64,000 bases of DNA from Actinokineospora terrae (GTDB lineage: Bacteria > Actinomycetota > Actinomycetes > Mycobacteriales > Pseudonocardiaceae). Location of the stretch: NCBI RefSeq assembly GCF_900111175.1, contig NZ_FOGI01000003.1, positions 129,177 through 193,176 of the forward strand, written 5' to 3'. Under the pieces are notes generated by a model that did no database searches, had not been told where the DNA came from, and was given only the letters and a program-made list of their open reading frames with translations. Shown in pieces: positions 30,283 through 37,882 of the stretch (the stretch's first letter is position 1; every line of letters begins with the position of its first letter). A program made the translations under genes and the position numbers.

Positions 30283-30303
30283 AATGACCACTTTGTGGCC
30301 ATT
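30283..30303. promoter_or_regulatory. Inverted repeat upstream of the TIR operon
   Basis: Nine-base arms AATGACCAC and GTGGCCATT with one mismatch around TTT. It could be the terminator of the DUF305 gene or an operator for the TIR operon 65 bases downstream. Confidence 0.4.
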
Positions 30304-30354
30304 CCGGCTCTTCGCCGTCCACTTTTAGGTCTATTTCACGCTGTGCACGCTCTC

Positions 30355-30360
30355 TACTAT
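30355..30360 (+). promoter_or_regulatory. -10 element of the TIR operon
   Basis: TACTAT lies seven bases before the GTG start at 30368, so transcription would begin at or next to the start codon and the mRNA would be leaderless. No clear -35 hexamer and no Shine-Dalgarno sequence are present. Confidence 0.5.
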
Positions 30361-30367
30361 TTCGGCC

Positions 30368-31024
30368 GTGACCGGCTACAAGTACGACGTGTTCCTCAGT
30401 TACAGCCGCAGGGGAACAGCGCAGCGGTGGTTGTTGAACCATTTCTACGAGCGCTTGGTCGATTGCCTCACTGACCAATTGGCGCACACGCCCGAGGTGT
30501 ACATGGACCGGATGTCCATCGCCAGGGGCGTGCACTGGCCATCCGATCTCCAGCAGGCACTCCTGCACAGCAAGATCATCGTACCGCTGTTCACCCCGCC
30601 GTACTTCCGATCTCCGTGGTGCATGGCGGAGTTCCGCAGCATGCAGGAGCGGCAGAGGAAGCTCGGGATCGGCCGGGGCCAGGTCCCGCAAGGGTTGATC
30701 TATCCAATCCTGTTCGCCGACTCGGACAACTTCCCGTCCGAGGCCCGCGAATATTCATGGTGGGACTTCAAGGACGTATCCAATCCGGATCCGGTGTACC
30801 GGATGACGCGCGACTACCCCCGCTTTCACGAGCGGGTGACCAAGTTCGCCGCCGACTTGGCCAGATTGTTGGAACAGGTGCCACAGTGGGAGCCTGACTG
30901 GCCACTGCTGGTCACACCTGATCCGGTGCTCATGCCGCCACCGCTGATCCCAAGATTCGGCGACCCCGCACAACGCGCCGAGCAGCAACTGCTCAACGAC
31001 ACACAATGGTTGGACGAGCTGTGA
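30368..31024 (+). CDS. TIR-domain protein
   Basis: 218 residues. The N-terminal ~150 residues form a TIR domain: YDVFLSYSRRG (strand A, box 1), EVYMDRMSIARGVHW, SKIIVPLFTPPYFRSPWCMAEF at 69-89 with Glu88 in the position of the catalytic Glu of NAD-cleaving TIRs. The remainder has no recognised domain. It is the first gene of a four-gene operon and overlaps the next by four bases. TIR proteins of this kind act as NADases or signal-generating enzymes in bacterial immunity; whether this one does is inference. The GTG start is supported by box 1 lying immediately after it. Confidence 0.88.
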   Translation: MTGYKYDVFLSYSRRGTAQRWLLNHFYERLVDCLTDQLAHTPEVYMDRMSIARGVHWPSDLQQALLHSKIIVPLFTPPYFRSPWCMAEFRSMQERQRKLGIGRGQVPQGLIYPILFADSDNFPSEAREYSWWDFKDVSNPDPVYRMTRDYPRFHERVTKFAADLARLLEQVPQWEPDWPLLVTPDPVLMPPPLIPRFGDPAQRAEQQLLNDTQWLDEL

Positions 31025-32670
31025 CGGGCACCGTCGTCACCTTCTACTCCTACAAGGGTGGGGTCGGCCGGAGTTCGACGCTGTCCAACGTGGCGGTGTT
31101 GCTCGCGCGGTGGGGCCGCAAGGTGCTGGTCGTGGACTGGGACCTCGAGGCACCAGGACTGCACCACTACTTCGGTCCATTCCTGCGCACACCGCCTGCG
31201 AGCGGTGTGATCGACCTCGCCAACGACTTCCTCGGCGGTGCGAAAACACCTGGTCAGCACATCGTCTCCGTCGACATCGGCGAGAGTAACCTGGACCTGC
31301 TCGCCGCAGGTGGACTCGACCCCAGCAACCCTCGTCGCACACACCCTTCCTATCGCAGCCGCATGCAGCGAATCGACTGGGCGGACCTGTACGAACAAGG
31401 TTTCGCGACCTTCTTGGAACGGTGCCGAGAGGAGTGGACCGAAAGCTACGACTTCGTGCTGATCGACAGCCGGACCGGCATCTCGGACACCGCGGGTATC
31501 TGCACCGCGCACTTGCCCGACCGGCTCGCCATCGTCTTCACCGCGAACGACCAAAACCTGATGGACGTCGTCGATGTCGCGCAGCGCGCCGATATCGCCA
31601 GGGACAGGTTGCCCTACGACCGGCCGCCGCACATGGTCCTGCCGATCCTCTCCCGGTTCGACGGCCGTGTCGAGTACGAGCAGGCCGAGAAGTGGCACCG
31701 CAAGTGCACCGAGGCCGTGGCGCCGCTGTTCGGCAACTGGCTGGCCAAGAGCGTTCCGGAAGAACTGATGCTGCGGCACCTCACGGTCCCGTACATCTCC
31801 TACTGGAGCTTCGGCGAGCAGCTCCCGGTGCAGGCGGAGCAGACACCGTCGCCGGACCAGATCTCGTACGCGCTGGAGACGGTGGCCGCGGTGATCGGCC
31901 AGCAGTTCGACCGCACCGACCTGCTGGCCGACAACCGGGACGCCTACGTCGCCGCTGCCAGGTCCCAGCGCCGGGATTTCGACCTCGACCTGCTGGTGTC
32001 CAGCCCGCGCTCGGCGCAGGTGGCGGCGACCGGGCTGATCGACGAGCTGCGCGCGCTCGGCTTGCGAGCGGACCGGTCGCTGTCGGCCAACGTGGAGTTC
32101 CTCGACCACCCGCGGGAACCGGCCAAGCACCTGTGCCTCATGGTCGACGGTGAGGTGAGCCGGTGGCAGACCACCGAGGCGGAGCGGTTCCTGCGGCACG
32201 CGCTCGACCCTGGCGGGGTTGAGCGCCAGCTGTTCTGCGTGCTGACGCACGGCACCGACCGGGCGCAACTGCCCGGCTTCCTCCGCAACCTGCGACCGCT
32301 GGAGCTGGCGCCGCACACCCGGCCGGTCGACGTGGCGCGCGAGCTGCACGACCTGATCACCGGGAAACCCACGAAAGCGGGCGCTCCGGACCGGGACGCC
32401 CTCGACCAGGCCGCGTCCATCCTGCGCGCGGTGCCGCGTGAGCTTCCCTATGCCAGCCGGTTCGTGCTCGTCGAGCAGGTCGTGCTCGACATGGCGGCCG
32501 CGCTGGACCGCGGCGAGCTGCCCCTGCTGCGGGATCTGTCCATCGACCTGGAACTGCTGGGCAAGGTCCACACGAACGGGGAGCGGGTCGCGGCACCCGC
32601 GGACCTGCGGGCCCGGATCGACGCGCTGTTGGACCGGATCGACCGCCGCATCCAAGCCTTCACCGACTGA
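31021..32670 (+). CDS. KGGVGR-variant MinD-like ATPase with TIR-like C-terminus
   Basis: 549 residues. Residues 5-300 are a MinD/ParA-fold ATPase. Its deviant Walker A reads KGGVGRS at 12-18, with Arg where the second Lys normally stands, followed by VVDWDLEAPGLHHYF and FVLIDSRTGISDTAGI. Residues ~318-430 (FDLDLLVSSPRSAQVAATGL) look like a degenerate TIR-like fold. The last ~100 residues are helical and unassigned. KGGVGR-type ATPases are known next to TIR-like proteins in actinobacterial gene clusters. The GTG overlaps the upstream TIR stop (GTGA). Proposed role: NTP-dependent switch or scaffold controlling the TIR partner; inferred from linkage. Confidence 0.82.
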   Translation: MTGTVVTFYSYKGGVGRSSTLSNVAVLLARWGRKVLVVDWDLEAPGLHHYFGPFLRTPPASGVIDLANDFLGGAKTPGQHIVSVDIGESNLDLLAAGGLDPSNPRRTHPSYRSRMQRIDWADLYEQGFATFLERCREEWTESYDFVLIDSRTGISDTAGICTAHLPDRLAIVFTANDQNLMDVVDVAQRADIARDRLPYDRPPHMVLPILSRFDGRVEYEQAEKWHRKCTEAVAPLFGNWLAKSVPEELMLRHLTVPYISYWSFGEQLPVQAEQTPSPDQISYALETVAAVIGQQFDRTDLLADNRDAYVAAARSQRRDFDLDLLVSSPRSAQVAATGLIDELRALGLRADRSLSANVEFLDHPREPAKHLCLMVDGEVSRWQTTEAERFLRHALDPGGVERQLFCVLTHGTDRAQLPGFLRNLRPLELAPHTRPVDVARELHDLITGKPTKAGAPDRDALDQAASILRAVPRELPYASRFVLVEQVVLDMAAALDRGELPLLRDLSIDLELLGKVHTNGERVAAPADLRARIDALLDRIDRRIQAFTD

Positions 32671-32681
32671 GAGGTACAACC

Positions 32682-33287
32682 ATGCCGAGGAAGTACGGGG
32701 CCAACGAGCAGGCCACGCTGATAGCCCTGATGTTGGCCAACGAGGAGATGACCAACCCTGAACTAAGGACGCGGCACGGGGTGGTGCTCGACAAGCCGGG
32801 CCGCGAGCGGCTGAACCGGGACGGGTTGCTGCTCAGCCACACCGAGAGCACTCCGTTCGTGCACGAGCTCACCGAGGCGGGGATCGCCTGGTGCGAGCGG
32901 GAGATTACGAGCATCGAGCCGACCCCGAAGTCGGGTGGCCTGACACGGGTCATGTTCGCGCTCGTCCGGGTCGTGATCGAGCGCCTGCTCCAGCAGAACT
33001 CCCTGCTCGGCTTCCTGCACCCGGACGACCTGGAGTCGTTGATCCTCAGGGTGTACCGGGACTTGTCGGTCAAACCGCAGGACTGGGTGCGGCTGGCCAA
33101 ACTCCGCCCCGAACTCAACGGTGCGGAGAAGTCCGAAGTGGACGAGGTGCTGCTGGGAATGGTCCGCGCGGGCGGCACCCACCTCGCCCCCGACTCCAAC
33201 CGCAAGGTGCTCACCGAGGCCGACCACGCCGCCGCCATCCGGATCGGCGGCGAGGACAACCACCTGATGGCGGTCGATGAATCATGA
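32682..33287 (+). CDS. Small winged-helix-like protein of the TIR-HerA operon
   Basis: 201 residues of no recognised family. The N-terminal ~70 residues (ANEQATLIALMLANEEMTN, LVLDKPGRERLNRDGLL, FVHELTEAGIAWC) have the layout of a winged helix: helix, recognition helix, then a wing ending at a C-terminal helix. The middle (RVVIERLLQQNSLLGFLHPDD) is helical. It lies 11 bases after the ATPase gene and overlaps the next gene by ATGA, so it belongs to the same unit. It could be an adaptor or DNA-binding sensor; this is inference. Confidence 0.75.
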   Translation: MPRKYGANEQATLIALMLANEEMTNPELRTRHGVVLDKPGRERLNRDGLLLSHTESTPFVHELTEAGIAWCEREITSIEPTPKSGGLTRVMFALVRVVIERLLQQNSLLGFLHPDDLESLILRVYRDLSVKPQDWVRLAKLRPELNGAEKSEVDEVLLGMVRAGGTHLAPDSNRKVLTEADHAAAIRIGGEDNHLMAVDES

Positions 33288-36200
33288 GCGAGGAACTACG
33301 CGAGGCGCTGGCCGCGCTCCGCTTCAACTCGGCCGAGACCCCGGACGACGTCTGGCACACCTCGCCGTCGCACGTGGAGGACCTGCACGTCCAGGCGCGG
33401 GACCGGATCGGGGCCAGCCTGCGCGACGCCAAGGCGAGCACCGGCCCCAGCCCGATCGGGTTGGTGCTGCAGGGGCGCAAGGGAGTCGGCAAGACGCACC
33501 TGCTCGGCTCGGTCCGGAACATGGTGCAAGCGGTGCACGGCTACTTCTTCCTGGTGGAGCTCAACACCGGGCCGACGTTCTGGGACGACGTGGCGAACGC
33601 CATGCGCGCCGAGCTGCACCAGGCGGGCGATGACGGCGAGGCGCAGATCAACCGGTTCCTGCGGCAGGCCTGCGCGGTGGCCGGGGTCCCCGACGATGTG
33701 GCGAACGCGGTTCTCGGCGACGCGCCGTTGACCCCTTCGCACCTCAGGGACTTCGTCGCGTCCTTGCGCAAAGTGGACGCCAGGATCGCGGTCGAGTGCG
33801 ATGACACGATCCGAGCGCTGGTGCTGTACGCCTCGGAGCACGCGCACATCGGCAAGGCGTACCTGACGGGGTCCGCCAGCACCGAGTTCGGCGACTGGGG
33901 CCTGCCGACCCCGAACGCGGCGTCGAGGCAGCTGGTGCGGGACATCTCGCGCGTGCTCGCCCTCACCGGTCCGTGCGTGGTCGCCATCGACCAGCTGGAC
34001 ACGCTGGTCAACATGGCCCAGGACGCCACCGACGAGCGCGTGACCAACACCGAACTGCATCTGCAGCTCGCCCTGCTCGCCGACGGGATGATGCAGCTGC
34101 GCGAGACCACGCGGCGCACCCTGTCCATTGTGGCCTGTCTGCCCAATACCTGGAAGATGCTGCACTCGGCCGCGAGCGACTCGTTCGGCGACCGGTTCAC
34201 CGAGACCCCGATCCTGGAGTCCATCACCGATCCGAGCATCGGGCGGATGTTCGTCCAGCGCTGGCTGGGAGTGGTCTACCACGGCGTCGGGTTCACCCCG
34301 CCGCACCCGACGTGGCCGGTCGCCCCCAGCGCGTTCGACAAGAAGGTGTGGGGCCTCTACACCCCCAGACAACTGCTCATGCGCGTCCACTCGCACGCCG
34401 AGTCCTGCGTGCACGGCGAGATCCGGGAGCTGACAGCCTTCGACGAGGAGAAGTCGCCCGTGGTCGAGCACGTCGTCCCCGCCCTCGGCCACTTCGACGA
34501 ACTGGACGCGCAGTTCGACCGGCTGCGCCGCGATGCCGACATCTCGGCGGCTGCGCTGAAGCAGCACAACGAGGACGACCTGATGCCCGCGCTGCTCCAC
34601 GCTGGCCTGCAGTCGTGGATCATCGAGGTCGGCAACGACGACATGCGGTGGTCCAGCGAGATCCTGCCCGGTGGTGACGAGGTCCACGCCACCCTGCACC
34701 GGACCACCGACGAACAGCTCGACGTCACGGAGCGCTGGTCGTTCCGACTGATCTCCAGCGCGCACGGCAACCGGGTGCTCAAGCGCTTGCGCTCCGCCCG
34801 CACAGCGGCCGGGATCCGCCAGGGGGTGGCCAACCGGTTCCTCGTGGTGCTCGGCAACGGAACGCAGGGCTGGACCGGGGCTGTCACCAGGAACGAGGTC
34901 GCGGCGCTGGTCGGCGTGGGCGGCAAACGGGTCGAGATCACCGACGACGACCTGCGCACGTTCAGCGCGCTCAAGACGATGCTGCCCCAGCGGTCGCACC
35001 GGCTGCTGACCTGGTTGGCCGCGCGCAAACCAGCCAGCAGTTCCACGTTCCTGCGGGAGATCCTGCCCAACTCGGCCAAGTCCCCCGCAGGTCACCAGGA
35101 GACCAGGCCCCCGCCCACCGACGAGCGAGCACCCACACCGCGGGAGATCGCGCTCGGGGCGGGTGGCGAGATCCTGATCGAGCTGGAATCGCTGCGCAAG
35201 CACGTGATGATCATCGCGGGTAGCGGGAGCGGGAAGACCGTGCTGCTGCGCAGGATCGTCGAGGAGTGCGCGCTGCGCGGGGTGTCGGCCATCGTGCTGG
35301 ACCCCAACAACGACCTGGCCCGGCTGGGCGACGCCTGGCCGGGTGAGCAGGAGGGCTGGCGACCCGGCGACGTCGACACCGCCGCGGACTACCTCGCCAA
35401 CACCGAGGTCGTGGTGTGGACCCCGGGCCGGGAGAGCGGTCGTCCGCTCAGCTTCCACCCGCTGCCGGACTTCGCCGAGGTCAGCGCGGACACCGACGAG
35501 TTCACCGCGGCGCTGGAGGCGGCGGTGGCGCGGCTGGTGCCCCACGCCAAGGTCGACGGGAGGACCAAGTCCGCCGAGCGCGGCAAGGCGGTGCTGCGTG
35601 AGGCGTTGCGGCACCACGCACGCGCGGGCAAACGCGATCTGGCCGACTTCGTCGAACTGCTCGCCGAGCTGCCCGAAGGCATCAGCAGGCTCAGGACGGG
35701 TGCGGCAACCGCCGCCGACCTGGCCGAGACGCTGCGCGCCGCGATGGTGAACGACCCGCTGCTCGGCGGTGCGGGCACACCGACCGACCCGGCCGTGCTG
35801 CTCACCCCGTCCTCGGGATACCGAGCACGGGTGTCGGTGATCAGTTTCATCGGTCTGCCGTCGGAGGAGCAGCGGCAGGGGTTCGTCAGCCAGCTCCAAC
35901 TGGAGATCTTCTCCTGGCTCAAGCGCAACCCCGCCGGGGACCGGCCGCTCGGTGGGCTCCTGGTGATGGACGAGGCGCAGATGATCGCCCCGTCGGGGAG
36001 CGTCACGGCCAGCACGCAGAGCACCATCCTGCTCGCCTCGCAGGCACGCAAGTACGGGCTCGGCCTGGTGCTGGCCACCCAGGCCCCCAAGGGGGTGCAC
36101 AACCAGGTCACCGGCAACGCCACGACCCAGTTCTTCGGCAGGTTGAACAACGCGACGCAGATCGCCGCGGCGAACGAGATCGCCAGAGCGAAGGGCAGCA

Positions 36201-36358
36201 CCGTGGCCGACATCGCCAAGCTGGACCGGGGCGAGTTCTACGTGACCGGGGACGGTATCGGGTTCCGCCGGATGCGGGCGCCGCTGTGCCTGAGCCACCA
36301 CCCGCCCAGCCCGCTTCGGCTCGAAGAGGTGCTCGACCGGGCCCGCGACGACCACTGA
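33284..36358 (+). CDS. Double-ATPase protein, AAA plus HerA/FtsK-type
   Basis: 1024 residues. The N-terminal half (~1-400) is an AAA-type ATPase with Walker A GRKGVGKT at 64-71 and Walker B CVVAIDQLD. A linker without clear domain follows (~400-610). The C-terminal part (~615-1010) is a HerA/VirB4/FtsK-like translocase with P-loop GSGSGKT at 646-652, Walker B LLVMDEAQ (D896, E897) and the arginine-finger/sensor stretch GLGLVLATQAPKGVHN. Such motors form hexameric rings that pump or grip DNA. Two complete NTPase modules in one chain are unusual. It overlaps the upstream gene by ATGA and is followed by a strong terminator. Confidence 0.85.
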   Translation: MSEELREALAALRFNSAETPDDVWHTSPSHVEDLHVQARDRIGASLRDAKASTGPSPIGLVLQGRKGVGKTHLLGSVRNMVQAVHGYFFLVELNTGPTFWDDVANAMRAELHQAGDDGEAQINRFLRQACAVAGVPDDVANAVLGDAPLTPSHLRDFVASLRKVDARIAVECDDTIRALVLYASEHAHIGKAYLTGSASTEFGDWGLPTPNAASRQLVRDISRVLALTGPCVVAIDQLDTLVNMAQDATDERVTNTELHLQLALLADGMMQLRETTRRTLSIVACLPNTWKMLHSAASDSFGDRFTETPILESITDPSIGRMFVQRWLGVVYHGVGFTPPHPTWPVAPSAFDKKVWGLYTPRQLLMRVHSHAESCVHGEIRELTAFDEEKSPVVEHVVPALGHFDELDAQFDRLRRDADISAAALKQHNEDDLMPALLHAGLQSWIIEVGNDDMRWSSEILPGGDEVHATLHRTTDEQLDVTERWSFRLISSAHGNRVLKRLRSARTAAGIRQGVANRFLVVLGNGTQGWTGAVTRNEVAALVGVGGKRVEITDDDLRTFSALKTMLPQRSHRLLTWLAARKPASSSTFLREILPNSAKSPAGHQETRPPPTDERAPTPREIALGAGGEILIELESLRKHVMIIAGSGSGKTVLLRRIVEECALRGVSAIVLDPNNDLARLGDAWPGEQEGWRPGDVDTAADYLANTEVVVWTPGRESGRPLSFHPLPDFAEVSADTDEFTAALEAAVARLVPHAKVDGRTKSAERGKAVLREALRHHARAGKRDLADFVELLAELPEGISRLRTGAATAADLAETLRAAMVNDPLLGGAGTPTDPAVLLTPSSGYRARVSVISFIGLPSEEQRQGFVSQLQLEIFSWLKRNPAGDRPLGGLLVMDEAQMIAPSGSVTASTQSTILLASQARKYGLGLVLATQAPKGVHNQVTGNATTQFFGRLNNATQIAAANEIARAKGSTVADIAKLDRGEFYVTGDGIGFRRMRAPLCLSHHPPSPLRLEEVLDRARDDH

Positions 36359-36365
36359 GCGCGCG

Positions 36366-36410
36366 AACGGGACGTGCCCGGCACCGGTGAGGTGCCGGGC
36401 ACGTCCCGTT
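36366..36410. terminator. Shared terminator between the TIR-HerA operon and the second TIR gene
   Basis: Perfect 20-bp stem (arms 36366-36385 and 36391-36410, starting AACGGGACGTGCCC) with loop GGTGA, between two convergent genes. It can work in both directions. Confidence 0.85.
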
Positions 36411-36418
36411 GCGCGTGC

Positions 36419-37378
36419 TCAGTCGCCGGTCGTGGCCGTGAGCACCGCGTTGACCCGCTTCCAGAGCGCGGCGAACAGCTCGTCCTCGCGGTAGGTCCGC
36501 GTGTCGGAGCCACCGCCGAGCAGCGACAGGTCGCGCAGTTCGAGCAGCGCGCCCGCCGTGGCGTCGTACACCGGGCGGGCCCACCCGTTGCTGCACGCGC
36601 TTCCCGCGTCATGCCTGCCGACGACGAAGTTCACCGTCTCGTCGCCGCCGATACCGCCCCGCTGGATGTCCAGCGCGTACACGGTGTCGCCCGCCTGCTC
36701 GACCCGCACGGCGATGCGCGAGTCACCGATGTGCACGGTGCCGGTGAACCGGCTCCGGTCGAGGCCGGGCATGGCCGCCGCGAACTGCTCACCCAGGTAG
36801 CGCAGTACCGCGTCCTGCTGGGCGTAGCGGCTGAAGGTGACTGGGGTACCGGCGACCTCGACGCGGGCCTTGACCCGGCCAACGACGTCGGCGACCAGGG
36901 CCCGGTCGGTGCCCGCCGTCTCGGCGGCCTCGACCCTGGTCGCCAGCGCGTCGACGAACCGGTCGGGCTGGTCGGCGTCGCCACGCGGGTAGGTCACGTG
37001 CGGGTGGAGCAGGTCCGCGGGCACGGACACGTCGCCGACCAGTGCGGGCAGGACGTGCTCGTCGCCCGCCTTGACCGCGCGCAGCGCCGCCTCGGTGAAC
37101 TCGTCGATCGCGGACACCAGCGGTACAAAGTACCGGACCCGGGCGCCGGGCAGGTCACCGCCTCCCTTGCGGTCCCACCACTCGTGGGTCTGCTCGGGTC
37201 CATGCAGCACGATCAGGCCGCGCTGTTCGCACGCCCGCACCAGGACCTCGGCGGTGGTCCGCTGGTCCTCGGCGAAGGAGATCGCGATGTCGTGGTCCTG
37301 GTCGGTGATCGCCCCGACGGGGCCGCCGGAGCGCTGGGCGTCGTGGGTGGCGTCGTCGTGGGTGGCTGGATCGGTCAC
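36419..37378 (-). CDS. Second TIR-like protein with a distinct C-terminal domain
   Basis: 319 residues. Residues ~28-125 look TIR-like: DHDIAISFAEDQRTTAEVLV (strand A and helix A), RGLIVLHGPEQTHEWWDR, YFVPLVSAIDEFTEAALRAV with Glu93 and Glu96 near the expected active site. Residues ~170-315 form an unrecognised domain with alternating strands (FTGTVHIGDSRIAVRVEQ, TVYALDIQRGGIGGDETV). The frame is open to 37582, but GAGGAG five bases before the GTG at 37378 sets the start. It is convergent with the HerA operon and could be an accessory effector of it. Confidence 0.75.
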   Translation of the reverse strand: MTDPATHDDATHDAQRSGGPVGAITDQDHDIAISFAEDQRTTAEVLVRACEQRGLIVLHGPEQTHEWWDRKGGGDLPGARVRYFVPLVSAIDEFTEAALRAVKAGDEHVLPALVGDVSVPADLLHPHVTYPRGDADQPDRFVDALATRVEAAETAGTDRALVADVVGRVKARVEVAGTPVTFSRYAQQDAVLRYLGEQFAAAMPGLDRSRFTGTVHIGDSRIAVRVEQAGDTVYALDIQRGGIGGDETVNFVVGRHDAGSACSNGWARPVYDATAGALLELRDLSLLGGGSDTRTYREDELFAALWKRVNAVLTATTGD

Positions 37379-37610
37379 TCGGTCTCCTCGGTGCTCGCCC
37401 GCCTCCGGCGGGCTGGTGACTGGACGGGCGCAGCATCGGGGTGGGCCGTTGACCAGAGGTGGATGAGTCGTGGATGCCCTGGTCGGCCGTTGCCCACCGG
37501 GCTGGGAAACGGGCAACACCTGGTGGTGCCCGACGCGCCGCTGAATCCTCGGTGACAGGGATCGGGACTTCCGAAACCACATCCCACACCTTTAACCGAC
37601 AGGATTCGCC

Positions 37611-37775
37611 ATGTCCAAAACCGTGTCCACTTTCGCCGCCGCGCTGTGCGCGATCCCCGTCGCGCTCGCCTTCGCGGTAGGAGTCTCGAGTTCGACCGAC
37701 TTGTCCGACGACGAGCCGAAGAACCCACCGACCACGACGACGATCACCACAGAGGGCAACCCCTGGCACGGCTGA
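37611..37775 (+). CDS. 54-residue secreted peptide precursor
   Basis: ATG at 37611 behind AGGA at seven-base spacing. The peptide has a signal sequence (MSKTVSTFAAALCAIPVALA), then an acidic Thr/Pro-rich tail ending EGNPWHG. No known family. It is followed by its own hairpin terminator and, 107 bases on, by an XRE-TPR regulator on the same strand. That layout is what one expects for a secreted signalling peptide and its cytoplasmic receptor. Coding status is supported by the ribosome site and the signal peptide; the signalling role is inference. Confidence 0.65.
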   Translation: MSKTVSTFAAALCAIPVALAFAVGVSSSTDLSDDEPKNPPTTTTITTEGNPWHG

Positions 37776-37781
37776 GAACAC

Positions 37782-37835
37782 CGGCGCAATTGCCTGCCGA
37801 CCTTCCGGCGGGAAAGCCGACAGGCAATTGCGCCG
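37782..37835 (+). terminator. Hairpin between peptide gene and XRE-TPR gene
   Basis: Perfect 15-base arms (37782-37796 and 37821-37835, CGGCGCAATTGCCTG and its complement) around a 24-base loop. It ends the peptide transcript or attenuates read-through into the regulator. Confidence 0.75.
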
Positions 37836-37882
37836 CACCCGACCGGAGTGCTCTACTCAAGACAGCCGAAATGGGAGGAACG

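Noticed and set aside
33296..36355. 1019-codon minus-strand open frame opposite the HerA-like gene
   Set aside because: Antisense shadow produced by GC-rich codon bias; the plus strand has two P-loops with Walker B motifs.
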